21,804 nucleotides of DNA, taken from Pyropia haitanensis (taxonomy: Eukaryota; Rhodophyta; Bangiophyceae; Bangiales; Bangiaceae). A program made the position numbers and the translations under genes. The notes beneath the pieces were generated by a model that made no database searches, was not told where the DNA came from, and worked only from the letters and a program-made list of their open reading frames with translations. The DNA lies in NCBI GenBank assembly GCA_008729055.1, contig SDUX01000146.1, positions 1 through 21,804 on the forward strand. Reading direction: 5' to 3'. Shown here piece by piece: positions 1 through 10,067 of the stretch (positions are counted from its first letter, which is position 1; each line of letters begins with the position of its first letter).

Positions 1-1500
1 CGTCGAGCCTGTCGTGGGGCCCAGGTATCCTCGTCGGCCGCGTAACCCCACCAGCGCACGAGTAGCCAAAGCTTGCCCTCCTCGTCGTGCGTGTAGTCCA
101 CGAAGCGCTCCCAAACAAATTGTTGGCCCGTCTCGGTGTGGTCCCACGGCACCGCTAGGCCTTGTGGTCCGCGCAGGATGGTCGAGGAGTCCACTTGGTC
201 CTTCGGGGTGGGGGCGCGCGCCACGTTGTCCCCACTGACCCGCTCAGGATGGCCACCCATCATAACCGTAAACGTGTGGGCGTCTCGGCCGACAATCTGG
301 AAAGGCCCAAGACAGTCTCGTCCAACTTCTTGGGGTGTTGGATGTTGGCGTCGACGAAGCCCAGTCACCCAACGAGGGTCTTGTTGACGGGCCTCACCCT
401 TTTGTCGTAGGCCCGCTTGTACTCCGCTGCGTTGCAGCCAAGGCCTTCCGACCTGGTGGTCAGGTTCCTCAGGCGGGCCCGATAATACTCCGAGCGGCCG
501 CGGTGACTGGGGGACCTCCTTGGGTACGGGCTGGCCGGCAAACGCTCGAGGGAGAGGTTGCGGACCCTCTGGGGGCCGCGAATTCCAAGGGGGCGACGCC
601 GGTGCTCTGCTGCGGCCGGGAGTTGTAGGCCAAAGAGAGAACAGAGACCAACTCGTCCACGATTCTGGTGCTCCGACACGTAGGCCTTCAGCTGCGCCAC
701 GATGGTCCGATTGTAGCGTTCCACTTGGCCTTGCGTCTGCGGATGGTAGGCCGTGGAGGTCAGGTGACGGATGCCCAACATACCGCAGAAGCCCGGAAGA
801 AGGTGGAGGCCAACTGGGGGCCATTATCGTCAACAGCGTGTCGGGGGGCCCATAGGAGGCCACCACGTGTCGCAAAACGCCGAGGCCACTGTCTCGCGTT
901 TTCCCGGGGATGGGGGCCACCCGCGTAAGCTTGGAGAAGCGGTCCACGATGACCAACAGGAAACGGTTGCCGCTGGCCGTTGTGGGCAGTGGGCCCAACA
1001 AATCCAGGCACACGTCCGCAAGGGGCTCCGACGCGGGGAAGAGGCGTAGCGTGGCTGTCCGTCGACGGCCCCTAACCTTGCTCTTCGCGCACACATCGCA
1101 GTTGGCCACGTAGTCGTACACGTCGGCCGCCATGGCCTCCCAGTAGTAGGTCCGCCGCATGGAGGCGTACATCTTGTTGACCCCGGGGTGGCCGGCGTGG
1201 GCCGGCATGTGCTCCAGAGTGAGAACTTCTTGGCGTAGGCCCTCCGGCACATAAACTTGGACCGACTTGTCCAAAGGCTCAGCCGGACGAGTAGGCCATC
1301 GGGGGTCTCCCCGAACCTTGAGTGGGCGTTCTTGTCCATCTCTGCCCTCACAGACTGGCAGCGGATGTCCGTCGATTGGGCCTTCACAAGCCTCTCGAGC
1401 GTCAGCGGGGGGTAGCCCTTGATAGTCTTGGGGTCGGGGGCCACCCACCCGCGAGCAAAGTTGGCCAGTGTGAGGCACGGGATCTCCTCCGGGATGGGGC
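1..1500 (-). pseudogene. Element A pol C-terminal part: integrase and chromodomain, many frame breaks
   Basis: In pieces on the minus strand this encodes the integrase zinc-binding region, the D,D-35-E core and the chromodomain that element C shows at 15838-17552. The chromodomain is recognisable at about 1-230. The HPQTQGQVERYNR segment with the catalytic Glu is at about 700-755. The frame is broken repeatedly. Compared with element C there are about fifteen one-base absences between 20 and 905, a two-base absence near 21, and two more near 1277 and 1511, mostly in runs of C or G. The segment keeps one correct base that C lost: the CCCC run (G on the plus strand) near 206-209 keeps integrase and chromodomain in one frame. 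As written, no functional integrase could be made. Sequencing error at a contig edge is as likely as true decay. Confidence 0.85.
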
Positions 1501-4092
1501 TCAAGTCGGCCCCGAGGTAGTCAGCCTCGACATCGTGTCCGCCGCATGGTGGGCCGCCCCGCTCCGGGTCTCCACCAGGTAGTCAAACTCGGCCAACCGT
1601 AACCTCCATTGGGCTAACCGGCCGTGAGCCCCGTCCATGTGGAGCATCCACTTGAGAGCCGTGTGGTCTGTCCGCACAATAAACCGAGTTCCCAACAGGT
1701 AGGGCCGAAGAAGGAAGAGGGCCCACACGACGGCGAGGCACTCCCGCTCCGTCGTGCTGTAGTTCCTCTCGGCCGACGACAGGGGCCTACTCCAGTACCC
1801 GACGGGCTTGTGGCCGCCTCCGGGCTGCTCTTGGAGTAGGACGCAGCCCACTTGGGCCGCACTGGCGTCGGTGTCCACGGTGTATTGGCCCGTCCGTCGC
1901 GGCAAGGCCAAAATGGGCGTGTGGGTCAGCCGCCACTTGAGATCTTCGAAGGCCTTGACCTGCTCCTCATTGAACTTGGGCAGCGGGTCGGCCACCTTAG
2001 AACTTGTGAGGGCCGTCAACGGCCTGGCGACGGCGGCGTAGTCCTTCACAAACCTCCGATAGACATTACACATGCCAAGGAAACTTCGCAGGCTCTTCTT
2101 GGTCGTTGGGGGCTCGGCTTTCCGTAGCCCCACGAGGTTCTTCTCGTTCACCCTGACGTGGCCCTTGCCGACGATGTGGCCCAGATACTCGACCTCCTCC
2201 TGGAAGAGGAAACACTTGCTGGCCTTGAGGGATATGCCGGCCTTCGCAATCAACGAGAAGACCTCCTCCAGGTGGCCCACGTGCTCTTGGGCCGATCTTG
2301 AGAAGACGATCACGTCGTCCAGGTAGACAAGCACGGACTTCCACTTGAGGCCCGCGAGGAGCATGTCGATGGCCCGCTGGAAGGTCGCGGGTGCATTGGT
2401 GAGGCCGAAGGGAAGGCGAACATATCTGTAGGTCCCCTCGTGGCACGTAAACGTAGTCTTGTCCTGGTCCTCGACGGCCACCGGGATCTGCCAATAGCCC
2501 ATGTTACAGTCCAACACGGAGAACACGGTGGCCTCGCCCAAGAAGTCAATACAATCGTCCATCCTGGGCAGAGGGTACGTGTCTTTGACCGTCATGTCGT
2601 TGAGCCTTCTGTAGTCCACGCAGAACCTCGGAGATCCGTCGGGCTTGGGGACGATGACCACCGGGAAGGACCACTCGGCCTGCGAAGGCTCGATGACGCC
2701 CAGCTTAAGTTGCTTGGCCACTTGGTCCGCGATGAGCCCTCGGTGGTAGAGGCCCGTCCGGTAAGGTTGTGAACGCACGGGTCGAGACCCCGGGGCCAAC
2801 GTGATCCGGTGCGGCGTGATGTCCATGCGGCCCAGAGTCCCGTCCCATAATCCTTGGTAGCGGCCGACCAAATCTCGGACGACCTCATGCAACTCGGGGG
2901 GGATCAACTCGTAGGCCACCCGTGGCAACTTGGGGCCGTCTTGACGTTGGGCCGCGGATTCGTCCGGCGGGGGAGGAGCGTCGGGGGCCTGTTCTGGGTT
3001 GAGAATGGGCCCATGCGATCCACCACCGTCAGCCTCCGGCCCTTGCGTCACCTCTGCTACCGTGTCGGCCCCTTCACCGAGGGGTGAGCACGTCCCATCG
3101 TCGGCCTCAAAAACGGGCCCGTGGTAGGGCTCAACAAGGCCCACGACAAAGCCCTTGGGGAGGTTGACAGGCCTCGCGGTGATGTTGGTCAAGTAGAACC
3201 GGAAGTCTCGTCGGGCCTTGACGTCGGCCAACGCGTTGTGTAATAAAATCCCCTTCTCGGCCATCTTGGCTGGCCGTTCCCGTAGTAGGCACCGCCCCGT
3301 CGTCCCGCAATGGCCAAAGACAGCCTGGACAGAGTAGGGCTCCACGGTGACCGACCGGGAAAGACTTAGGGCGGCCGGGTCAAGTCGTAGGGAAGGGGCC
3401 CTCTGCTGCGGGGCCGCTTGTTCCTTGCCCGTCCACGCCCTGACGGCCGAAGTGAGGGAACCGTCGTACCACAGCACGGCATCCGTCCCCGGGTAAATGG
3501 CCTTCACGTACTCCTTTTGGAAATCCATCCCGAGGATAACAGGGACGGAGAGGGCCTTGACAACCAAGAAAGAGAACACCATGGCCTTTCCCTCCACGAG
3601 GACGGTCGTCTCGAGCACCGCGCAGGCCCGTAGTAGTTGTCCCGAGGCGTCGCACACTCGGGTTGACTTCGGGGGCCGGTAAGCGTAGCGCCGCCAGCCC
3701 TCAGGAAGGAAGTCCTCACGGATAACGCTTGGGCCCGCGCCGGTGTCCAAGACTGCCCGGGTTGGTTGGGCCTTGTGCCGATGAGTCAACTGGATGGCCG
3801 TCTCAATCTCAAAGTTTCTCTTACGAAGAACAAGGAGGGTCCCCTTAAACGCATAGGGGGCCCAACGATGGTACTCCTCCGGCCCATAAGCAGGGGCCCG
3901 ACGGCGGAGTACCGGAGGGCAACGGGAAGTCGTAGATGCAAACGTAGTAGGCGTGCAGGTTCTATCCCAGGGGCGGGGAGTAGGCGAAAACCCACTCCCC
4001 GCTAGGCTTCCCCCGACGACGGGGGAGGGCCGGCCGGCTTGGCCCGCGTCACGTGGGCCTCCCGACGGGCGTTCTCTTCCTCGTCGGACTGA
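1501..4092 (-). CDS. pol: Element A pol: protease, reverse transcriptase, RNase H
   Basis: This is the -1 frame relative to gag, open from 4092 inside gag to a stop at 1501. There is no sensible ATG before the protease, so translation is expected as a Gag-Pol frameshift product. The retropepsin motif DTGAG is at 3733-3747. The RT palm has the [14 protein letters not shown] block and YLDD at 2314-2325. RNase H follows with TDAS, TTERECLA and RTDHTAL. The product would process polyprotein, copy the element RNA and remove it inside particles. The stop at 1501 is a consequence of GGGG (minus strand, near 1511-1514) where element C has GGGGG, after which C's frame continues into integrase. About five residue differences from C over 750 residues point to recent shared ancestry under constraint. 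Confidence 0.9.
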   Translation of the reverse strand, partial: SVRRGRERPSGGPRDAGQAGRPSPVVGGSLAGSGFSPTPRPWDRTCTPTTFASTTSRCPPVLRRRAPAYGPEEYHRWAPYAFKGTLLVLRKRNFEIETAIQLTHRHKAQPTRAVLDTGAGPSVIREDFLPEGWRRYAYRPPKSTRVCDASGQLLRACAVLETTVLVEGKAMVFSFLVVKALSVPVILGMDFQKEYVKAIYPGTDAVLWYDGSLTSAVRAWTGKEQAAPQQRAPSLRLDPAALSLSRSVTVEPYSVQAVFGHCGTTGRCLLRERPAKMAEKGILLHNALADVKARRDFRFYLTNITARPVNLPKGFVVGLVEPYHGPVFEADDGTCSPLGEGADTVAEVTQGPEADGGGSHGPILNPEQAPDAPPPPDESAAQRQDGPKLPRVAYELIPPELHEVVRDLVGRYQGLWDGTLGRMDITPHRITLAPGSRPVRSQPYRTGLYHRGLIADQVAKQLKLGVIEPSQAEWSFPVVIVPKPDGSPRFCVDYRRLNDMTVKDTYPLPRMDDCIDFLGEATVFSVLDCNMGYWQIPVAVEDQDKTTFTCHEGTYRYVRLPFGLTNAPATFQRAIDMLLAGLKWKSVLVYLDDVIVFSRSAQEHVGHLEEVFSLIAKAGISLKASKCFLFQEEVEYLGHIVGKGHVRVNEKNLVGLRKAEPPTTKKSLRSFLGMCNVYRRFVKDYAAVARPLTALTSSKVADPLPKFNEEQVKAFEDLKWRLTHTPILALPRRTGQYTVDTDASAAQVGCVLLQEQPGGGHKPVGYWSRPLSSAERNYSTTERECLAVVWALFLLRPYLLGTRFIVRTDHTALKWMLHMDGAHGRLAQWRLRLAEFDYLVETRSGAAHHAADTMSRLTTSGPT
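3973..4014 (-). promoter_or_regulatory. Candidate -1 frameshift signal at the gag/pol junction (element A)
   Basis: On the minus strand this is base-for-base the same as the element C site at 13325-13366. It has a G-GGG-GAA slip heptamer (4008-4014, in gag phase), a 5-nt spacer containing most of the gag TAG stop, then a 12-bp stem (one G-T pair) with a TTTTCG loop. The pol frame is open across the whole site. It matches the general design of -1 programmed frameshifting (heptamer, short spacer, strong hairpin). The heptamer is not of the classic XXXYYYZ form, so activity is inferred. Confidence 0.6.
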
Positions 4093-5693
4093 TCAATCCC
4101 GTCCACTAGGGCCTGCACCACGGCGATGCGGGTCCGTCGATTGACGTCCCGCTGCGCGCGGTAGCTGGCCTCGTCGGCCACCTTCTTGTGGCCCCGCGTA
4201 GAGTTGAGGAAGGCGTCGCGGGCCTTCACCACTTGGTCGCGCTGGACGGCCGACAACTTGGGGCACTGGTGGGCCATGTGACCGGCCTCCCAGCACACGT
4301 AGCAACGTAGGGGCCCACGGGCCTCCGGCGTCCGAGCCGCCAGGTGACGACGAGTGGCGGGCTCATACGCCCACTCGGAAGAAGTCGCCCGTCCATCCCG
4401 TCGGCCCGACGTGCCTTGATCAATCTCTTGACGGCCTTCCATCGCATCCATGGCCATCATTGGAAGTCGTGGCCGGGGGGTCGCCGGGCGGGGGCCAAAC
4501 GAAGACCGTCGGCCTCCATCCGACTCCTTGGAGCTCCCCTTGGCCAACTCAATCACCTCCTTGGCCGCCTTGAACTTGCCGGCCGTATAGGTGACCAGCC
4601 TCTGGTAGGTGCACGAGGGCTCGTTGTAGACAAACGCGTCCGTCCGAAGGAACTCCGGTAGGCCTTGAATAAGCTGCTGCTTCATGGTGCCCTCCGAGTG
4701 GATATTCCCGCAGGACTCCGACAGGCCACGCAGCCGAAGGGAAAAGGCCTCGACGGACTCGTCGGCCTCCTTGGTCGCCCGACTAAACTTGTCCTGCGCC
4801 AGGGCCAACGTGTGGGGCTCCGCGTAGGTCTCCAAGAACCAGTTGATGGCCTCGGGGTAGGAAGTGATGGCCGCCCCGCTTGTGGCACCCGTAGAGTCAG
4901 GGAGGGCCCGCGTGTATCGGGCCTCCGCGTCCCCGGAAAGGAAGTGGGGAACCACGTAGAGGGCCATCCCCTCCGAAACACCGTTGTCGTTGCAGGCCTT
5001 GGTAAACTTGCGAAGCCATGAGAAGACCTTCAAAGGCTCCTTGCCCGAAAAGGGAGGAAAGCCCCCAAAAGAGTGTTTCATGTTCTTGGCCATCCGCCCC
5101 ACCTTGCCGGCTTCCTTGGCCCCATAGGCCTCGGTCCGGTTCCGGAGGCGGTAGGTGTTGTAGTCCAGCACCCGCGAAAAGCGATCGTCGGCCGCCGCGA
5201 TAACTTGAGGGCCTGCGGAGGTCGGCGATTCACCTTGATCATGACGGCCCACGTCATCCTCGTTGGCTGACGAGGACGACGACTCCCCAGAAGAGCCCGA
5301 CGAGGAGTGTCGGCGACGCCGCGAGCGGCGTCGGGCCTTGGGGCCACCCTCCTTCTTGCTTGTGCGGGACCCACCGGCTTCCGCCGGTTGGCCCACTTGA
5401 TCCTCAGCGACCGACGGGGCGTTGACGGCCTGGCTAGCCGTCACCGCGCGGGACACCTCGGCCAAGATGTCCGTCCGAAAGTCATCGAGGACCGACCGTA
5501 GTTCAATTGGCCCCAAAGATGGAGAGCCACGGCGAGGCCCCCCGTAGGGCGGAGTAAGAGAGCGGCGGAGGGGAATCCCCGTTGGCCCACCACGACCACG
5601 ACCGGCCGCGGGACCTCCGCCACCCGCAGGAGTAACTCGGGACACGTCCGACGGCGCACCGCGGCCCCTGCCACCGGGAGGGAGATCCGCCAT
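4002..5693 (-). CDS. gag: Element A Gag polyprotein
   Basis: 563 residues, forming the particle shell and binding element RNA. The N-terminus (residues 1-60) is rich in Arg-Gly (RGRG, GRGRGG). A strongly basic Arg-Lys block runs into a Ser-rich and acidic stretch at about 108-150. The capsid-type Retrotrans_gag region spans about 208-385. A CCHC zinc knuckle (C-x2-C-x4-H-x4-C) is at 464-477. The ATG at 5693 was chosen because the frame is open further upstream into the LTR but contains no other ATG there. The gene lies 151 bases after the LTR and overlaps the pol frame by about 90 bases at its end. It looks intact. It differs from the element C Gag at about 11 residues, mostly in the linker before the capsid region. 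Confidence 0.9.
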   Translation of the reverse strand: MADLPPGGRGRGAPSDVSRVTPAGGGGPAAGRGRGGPTGIPLRRSLTPPYGGPRRGSPSLGPIELRSVLDDFRTDILAEVSRAVTASQAVNAPSVAEDQVGQPAEAGGSRTSKKEGGPKARRRSRRRRHSSSGSSGESSSSSANEDDVGRHDQGESPTSAGPQVIAAADDRFSRVLDYNTYRLRNRTEAYGAKEAGKVGRMAKNMKHSFGGFPPFSGKEPLKVFSWLRKFTKACNDNGVSEGMALYVVPHFLSGDAEARYTRALPDSTGATSGAAITSYPEAINWFLETYAEPHTLALAQDKFSRATKEADESVEAFSLRLRGLSESCGNIHSEGTMKQQLIQGLPEFLRTDAFVYNEPSCTYQRLVTYTAGKFKAAKEVIELAKGSSKESDGGRRSSFGPRPATPRPRLPMMAMDAMEGRQEIDQGTSGRRDGRATSSEWAYEPATRRHLAARTPEARGPLRCYVCWEAGHMAHQCPKLSAVQRDQVVKARDAFLNSTRGHKKVADEASYRAQRDVNRRTRIAVVQALVDGIDQSDEEENARREAHVTRAKPAGPPPSSGEA

Positions 5694-5828
5694 GTTGGCC
5701 GTCGACACTCGACTGGTAGGCCCCTTGTAGCTCAAGAGAAGAACAGGAACCGAAGAACAAAGATGGCCCGCTACAAAAAAAAAAGGAGAAGGGCGTCCTG
5801 GTTCACGAGATGATGTTGCCCCTCCCCT

Positions 5829-5840
5829 GCTGCTCCACCA
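5829..5840 (-). other. Putative tRNA primer binding site, element A
   Basis: TGGTGGAGCAGC on the minus strand starts 4 bases inside the LTR end. A site beginning TGG fits the CCA end of a tRNA primer. The same sequence follows the 5' LTR of element C. I could not assign the tRNA. The rest of the leader to the gag ATG (5694-5828) is non-coding, with a long pyrimidine tract ending in TAG on the minus strand. Confidence 0.6.
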
Positions 5841-5844
5841 TTTA

Positions 5845-6465
5845 TGTAGCGTTATTGGCCGTTCTGCGGCCCTTGTCCGCCCCGCGTCGCCACCGCCAGA
5901 GGACTGAGGGCTACCAGAAGGAACGGGCCAGGGAGTCCCACGCACACTTGCCCACCTCAACAGCCAGAGGTAAGGGAAAAGGCTAAAGCCCAAGGGGAAG
6001 GAGAACCCAAAGCAACGTTGTTTTACAAGATGGATCTCACGTGGCCCGCGGGCCAAGCCCCTAAGAGCTCTCCACACCACCCCCCGAGGGGCCGCCAGGG
6101 CGCCCCCTCTCAGGGGCGCCTCCAGCGGGCCAAGTGCCAGCGTGCACCTGCCCCGCCGGGGCACTCCGCTCCACGCTAAAATCCCTCCACTCAGATGCAA
6201 GCGAAAAACCCTCACACAGATACAATCCGCCCAAAAACCCAATGGGAAAAAAGGGCGAAAAGCACGAAATCACGCAGTGAAAATCGATCAGAACAAATGC
6301 AAGAGAAACCGTAAGTAGCAGGCCACCAAGTCCAACCAGGGGAAGGGCCGCCACAACCGCCACCCGGATCGAGTCCGCCACCATGCCACCGCGGGCCGCC
6401 AGGTAACGCGGGACCGCCGCAACGTAGGCCTCGTCAGGCCGCCACCAGAGGCCCCAAACGCTACA
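5845..6465 (-). repeat. 5' LTR of element A (621 bp)
   Basis: Read on the minus strand it starts TGTAGCG at 6465 and ends CGCTACA at 5845, giving a 7-bp terminal inverted repeat. It aligns end to end with the LTRs at 10873-11494 and 19866-20485, with a handful of base changes (for example near 5925 and 6035). It should carry the promoter and RNA processing signals, but I see no TATA box. A CCAAT-like motif lies just inside the CGCTACA end. Internal GC dyads are shared with the other copies. Confidence 0.95.
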
Positions 6466-6467
6466 CG

Positions 6468-9400
6468 TACGACCTCATCCTGGGAAAGAAGTGGCGCGAT
6501 GACAAGGACGCCAAAATCAACAACAAGAAAAACAAGATCTCCTTCAAGTTCAACCACAAGAACATTTCTATCACTGCCTCCCTCAAGAAGCCCGAAGCTC
6601 TGATCAGTCGGCAACGCCTTGCTCGGGACCTCGTTCAAAGGTGCCCTGTTTTTGCCATCTACCTGCAGTCGGAAGATCCCTCTAGCACCTTCGACATTAA
6701 CGCCATTACGATGGGACAAGGCGAAGACAAGAAAGAAGTTCAAGAGATTCTCAAAGAGTACGCTGACGTCTTCCCAGACGAGCTCCCCGACGGACTCCCT
6801 CCTGAGCGCAGTCACAAATTTAGCATCAAGCTGACCGATGACGCCCAACCGCGTCGTAGCGGAATTTACCGACTAGCCGAATGGGAGCTCGAAGAACTCA
6901 AGACTCAACTGGCCGGCCTCATAAGGAAGGGATTCATCCAACCAAGCACCTCACCGTGGGGCTCTTCCGTCCTCTTTGCGGCGAAGAAGGACGGTGGCTG
7001 GCGAATGTGCATCGACTACAGGGCCCTGAACAAGGCTACTATCAAGAACGCGTACCCACTACCACGCATCGACGACATCTTTGACCAACTGCGAAAGGCC
7101 AAGTACTTTACAAAGATCGACCTCCGCTCTGGCTATCACCAGATTCGCCTTGACCCAGAAACAATACCTTTGACGGCGTTTCGAACCAAGTACGGATTCT
7201 ATGAGTTCACCGTCGTACCCTTTGGTCTGACAAATGCACCCGCGGTCTTCATGAACCTAATGAACGATGTCTTCCGACCCTATCTGTACGACTTCGTCTG
7301 TGTCTACCTCGACGACATCCTAGTCTACAGCGAAACTTACGACGATCACCTCAAGCACCTACGATTAGCACTCGAGAAATTACGAGAACACAAGCTCTAC
7401 GCCAAGCTGAGCAAGTGCCAGTTCGCTCGAACTACTGTGGACTACCTTGGCCACGTCATCTCCGAGAAAGGCTTCTCTATGGAAGACTACAAGGTCCAAG
7501 CCATCCGTACGTGGGCAACACCGAGGAGCAAAAAGGATGTACAATCTTTCCTCGGTATGGTCAACTTCTATCGAAGATTCATCAAGGGAATGGCTGCCGT
7601 AGCTACGCCGCTAACGAGGCTGACTGGGAATGTCGACTTCGAGTGGACACCCGACGCCCAGAAAGCCTTTGAGCAGCTGCAGGACCTAACGACAAGCGCA
7701 CCGGTGCTAAGGCCTTTCGACAAGAGATACCCAATCTACGTGTCTACAGATGCCAGCGGGTATGCTGTGGGCGCAGTCCTTGAGCAAGATGATGGACGCG
7801 GACGGCGTCCAGTGGCGTACTTCTCGTTAACCCTCAACATCCACGAGCAGCGCTACAGCATTCGTGAAAGAGAACTGCTTGCAGTCGTACAAGCTATCCG
7901 GCATTGGCGCTGCTACCTCTACGGAAGACCCTTTGAGGTCCACACCGACCATGAGTCCCTGAGATACCTAAGCACCCAAGAGAAGCTGAACGATCGCCAA
8001 GTCAAGTGGCTGGAGTTTCTGGACCAGTTCCAGTTCAAGATTGTCCCAATCAAGGGCACTTCGAACCCCGTGGCTGATGCCCTTTCCAGGCAGCCACAAG
8101 ATGCTCCCGACAAGCACGCCCCCAATCAAGACCTTCTTAGTCGCGTGCTGACCAAGACCATTGAAGAACTCCCCAAGAAAACTGAAATCAACAACCTCAT
8201 GACCATCAACCAAAGTGATCAAGACCTTGCCACCTTAAGACAAGAGTACGACGCGGACCCCGAGTTTGCCGACCTAGTCAAAGACCCGGTATCTCCCTAC
8301 CGGCTACACATGAGGTTGTTGAAACGAGGTGACCGTACGTGTATCCCCGTCGGTACTCTACGCCAAAGACTACTGCACGACTACCATGATGTCCCGTGCC
8401 AAGGGCACATGGGAGTCAAGAAAACAACCAAGGTTATCTCTTCCAAGTACTACTGGAAGACAATGCGGAAAGACATCCAAAGATACGTACAAACATGTGA
8501 TTTGTGCCAGCGGAACAAGGCTAGCACCCATTCACCTCTGGGTCACCTCAAACCCTTGGACCCCCCGAGCCAACGATGGGCAAGTGTCTCCATGGACTTT
8601 ATCACGCCTCTTCCTCTGACTCCAAGAGGCCACAACGGGATTTACGTCGTTGTCGACCGCCTCTCCAAGATGATTCGCCTCGCCCCTATGAAGCCAGACT
8701 GTACGGCGCCAGTCGCAGCTCAGCTCTACCATGATCACGTCTATCGACACCACGGACTCCCAGCTGATGTTGTCTGCGACAGGGACCGCATTTTCTTCTC
8801 CAACTTCTGGCAGTCGCTCACGGAGATTCTCAAGGTCAAGATCAAGGCCTCTTCAGCGTACCACCCGCAAACCGACGGACAAACTGAGATCATGAACAAG
8901 AAGATCGAAGAAATCCTGCGAAACTTTGTCAACCATCACCAAGGCGATTGGGACCTCTTTCTGGTTGCTGCCGAAGTAGCCTACAACCGGTCGCCAAATG
9001 CTGTTACAACGTACTCCCCTTTCTTCCTGAACTACGGATTCGAACCTAAGACGGTACCAATGGACATCCTCGAAAACTCAGAGTCAAGCATGCCTGCAGT
9101 GTCTGACTGGCTAAGCGGTCTCCAACATGCTCAAGAGACTGCCATCTCAGCCATCAAGAGTGCAAATGAGGCGCGCTCGGCGTACGCAAATCGCCATCGC
9201 CGACCTTGCAAGATCGCCGTGGACGATCTGGTGCTACTAAGTACCAAACACCTTATGCCAGATGCTTTCCAAGGCGCTCGCAAGCTGATGCCCAAGTACT
9301 CAGGACCGTACCGCGTCACTGAGAGTATCAACGATGTGACGTTCCGCCTGGATCTTCCCCAAGCGGTGCTCAATCGCAAGGTTCACAACGCCTTTCATGC

Positions 9401-9650
9401 GAGCTTGCTGAAGCCGTACCGCGCTGATCCTTATGGCCGACTTCCTCCCGTTCCGCCTCCGGTGGCATTTCCGGACGGTTCTGTCGAGTACGAAGTCGAC
9501 TCCATCATAAGGTCACGAAAGCGCCGTGGACGACTACAGTACCTGGTCAAGTGGAAAGGCTGTGACGTCAGCGAGAACTCCTGGCTGACCAAGCAAGACC
9601 TTGCGAACGCACCTGAGGTGTTGGACGCTTTCCTGCGCCGCGCGTCCTAA
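6468..9650 (+). CDS. pol: Element B pol: protease end, RT, RNase H, integrase, chromodomain (5' truncated)
   Basis: 1060 residues remain in one open frame. The window begins in the C-terminal protease motif (YDLILG at 6468). RT carries [28 protein letters not shown] and YLDD (7305-7316). RNase H has STDAS and [10 protein letters not shown]. Integrase has an HHCC zinc site (H-x6-H near 8383-8410; CDLC near 8496-8507) and the catalytic triad Asp 8595, Asp 8778, Glu 8886, with the canonical 35-residue gap between the last two. The final 55 residues form a chromodomain ([15 protein letters not shown], about 9484-9645), which in this family is thought to steer integration to marked chromatin. An internal ATG at 6711 could start a shorter product, but truncation by element A is the simpler reading. 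Without that insertion the visible frame shows no lesion. Confidence 0.95.
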   Translation, partial: YDLILGKKWRDDKDAKINNKKNKISFKFNHKNISITASLKKPEALISRQRLARDLVQRCPVFAIYLQSEDPSSTFDINAITMGQGEDKKEVQEILKEYADVFPDELPDGLPPERSHKFSIKLTDDAQPRRSGIYRLAEWELEELKTQLAGLIRKGFIQPSTSPWGSSVLFAAKKDGGWRMCIDYRALNKATIKNAYPLPRIDDIFDQLRKAKYFTKIDLRSGYHQIRLDPETIPLTAFRTKYGFYEFTVVPFGLTNAPAVFMNLMNDVFRPYLYDFVCVYLDDILVYSETYDDHLKHLRLALEKLREHKLYAKLSKCQFARTTVDYLGHVISEKGFSMEDYKVQAIRTWATPRSKKDVQSFLGMVNFYRRFIKGMAAVATPLTRLTGNVDFEWTPDAQKAFEQLQDLTTSAPVLRPFDKRYPIYVSTDASGYAVGAVLEQDDGRGRRPVAYFSLTLNIHEQRYSIRERELLAVVQAIRHWRCYLYGRPFEVHTDHESLRYLSTQEKLNDRQVKWLEFLDQFQFKIVPIKGTSNPVADALSRQPQDAPDKHAPNQDLLSRVLTKTIEELPKKTEINNLMTINQSDQDLATLRQEYDADPEFADLVKDPVSPYRLHMRLLKRGDRTCIPVGTLRQRLLHDYHDVPCQGHMGVKKTTKVISSKYYWKTMRKDIQRYVQTCDLCQRNKASTHSPLGHLKPLDPPSQRWASVSMDFITPLPLTPRGHNGIYVVVDRLSKMIRLAPMKPDCTAPVAAQLYHDHVYRHHGLPADVVCDRDRIFFSNFWQSLTEILKVKIKASSAYHPQTDGQTEIMNKKIEEILRNFVNHHQGDWDLFLVAAEVAYNRSPNAVTTYSPFFLNYGFEPKTVPMDILENSESSMPAVSDWLSGLQHAQETAISAIKSANEARSAYANRHRRPCKIAVDDLVLLSTKHLMPDAFQGARKLMPKYSGPYRVTESINDVTFRLDLPQAVLNRKVHNAFHASLLKPYRADPYGRLPPVPPPVAFPDGSVEYEVDSIIRSRKRRGRLQYLVKWKGCDVSENSWLTKQDLANAPEVLDAFLRRAS

Positions 9651-9661
9651 GGGGGGGGAGG
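9651..9661 (+). other. Polypurine tract of element B
   Basis: Eight G followed by AGG lies directly between the pol stop codon and the TGTAAG start of the LTR. This is the expected place for the plus-strand DNA primer of an LTR element. Confidence 0.8.
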
Positions 9662-10041
9662 TGTAAGGATATGCCCCTTAAATCCCCAAGACTGGAGCCT
9701 AGGGGATAAGGACTGGGGCCTCTCCTTCCCTGTCCTTCTCAGCCAACTCCTTCCAAGACGCATCAACTCCAAAGTAATCTGGGGCATGCCGCGGTGTCCG
9801 TCCGATAATCTACTACTAACGGACGGTCAGCACGGGAGCCGCGGATTGGCTAACCGACACTACCCTGACTCATCTGCCGACGGGTACAGTCTCCAACGGA
9901 TCAACGGACTAACGGACCAAAAGACGAGCCACATCTCTGACGCGTCAGCAAGCCGGAACAATCTCCCCGTGGACCAATGGGAGCGACAAGACTTGCTGAC
10001 CCACGGGAGATATTCGACCCGAAGACTGGCGTCTGCTTACA
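9662..10041 (+). repeat. 3' LTR of element B (380 bp)
   Basis: It begins TGTAAGGATATG after the purine tract and ends CTTACA at 10041, a perfect 6-bp terminal inverted repeat. It contains three tandem copies of an 8-mer AACGGAYY (9895-9918), a 12-bp palindrome CTGACGCGTCAG (9937-9948) and a set of nested dyads towards its end. The next five bases, CGCCT, would be the target duplication, unconfirmed. The right end is less certain because a 12-bp inverted repeat (10012-10023 with 10056-10067) crosses it. Confidence 0.7.
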
Positions 10042-10067
10042 CGCCTCTGAGGCTTTTCGGGTCGAAT
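9937..10067 (+). other. Dense cluster of interleaved dyads at the end of element B's LTR
   Basis: Three abutting blocks each have a reverse complement close by. CTTGCTGAC (9992-10000) pairs with 9944-9952. CCACGGGAGAT (10001-10011) pairs with 9961-9972 (one extra C). ATTCGACCCGAA (10012-10023) pairs perfectly with 10056-10067. The first two pairs interleave in the order of an H-type pseudoknot. The third encloses two small hairpins. The function is unknown; an RNA 3'-end or packaging structure, or a protein-binding DNA site, are possible. Confidence 0.65.

Larger units (their letters stand above)
1..6465 (-). mobile_element. Element A: Ty3/gypsy chromovirus, 3' end outside window
   Basis: Read on the minus strand, the order is 5' LTR (5845-6465), primer site, leader, gag (4002-5693), pol (PR-RT-RNase H to 1501) and integrase-chromodomain debris down to base 1. 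The 3' LTR lies left of the window. It is the same family as the element at 10873-20485: the LTRs have the same TGTAGCG...CGCTACA ends, the Gag proteins differ at about 11 of 563 residues, and the PR-RT-RNase H stretch differs at about five. It is inserted in the protease region of element B. The first flanking bases (6466-6470, CGTAC) should be one copy of the target duplication, with the other copy off the left edge. The transposition class is certain; whether this copy is mobile is doubtful because of the integrase lesions. Confidence 0.95.
6466..10041 (+). mobile_element. Element B: second Ty3/gypsy chromovirus, 5' part displaced by element A
   Basis: The sequence resumes mid-protease immediately after the LTR of element A and runs through pol to a purine tract and 3' LTR. 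Its own gag, 5' LTR and the start of protease must lie beyond A, outside the window. Its Pol is only distantly similar to that of A and C, codons are less GC-extreme, and the LTR is unrelated (TGTAAG...CTTACA), so it is a separate family. It is older than A in order of insertion. The 3' boundary at 10041 rests on the 6-bp terminal repeat only, since the partner LTR is not visible. Confidence 0.9.

Noticed and set aside
14..1113. Many short plus-strand frames at the left end
   Set aside because: They are antisense shadows of the element A integrase, whose minus-strand similarity to element C is clear.
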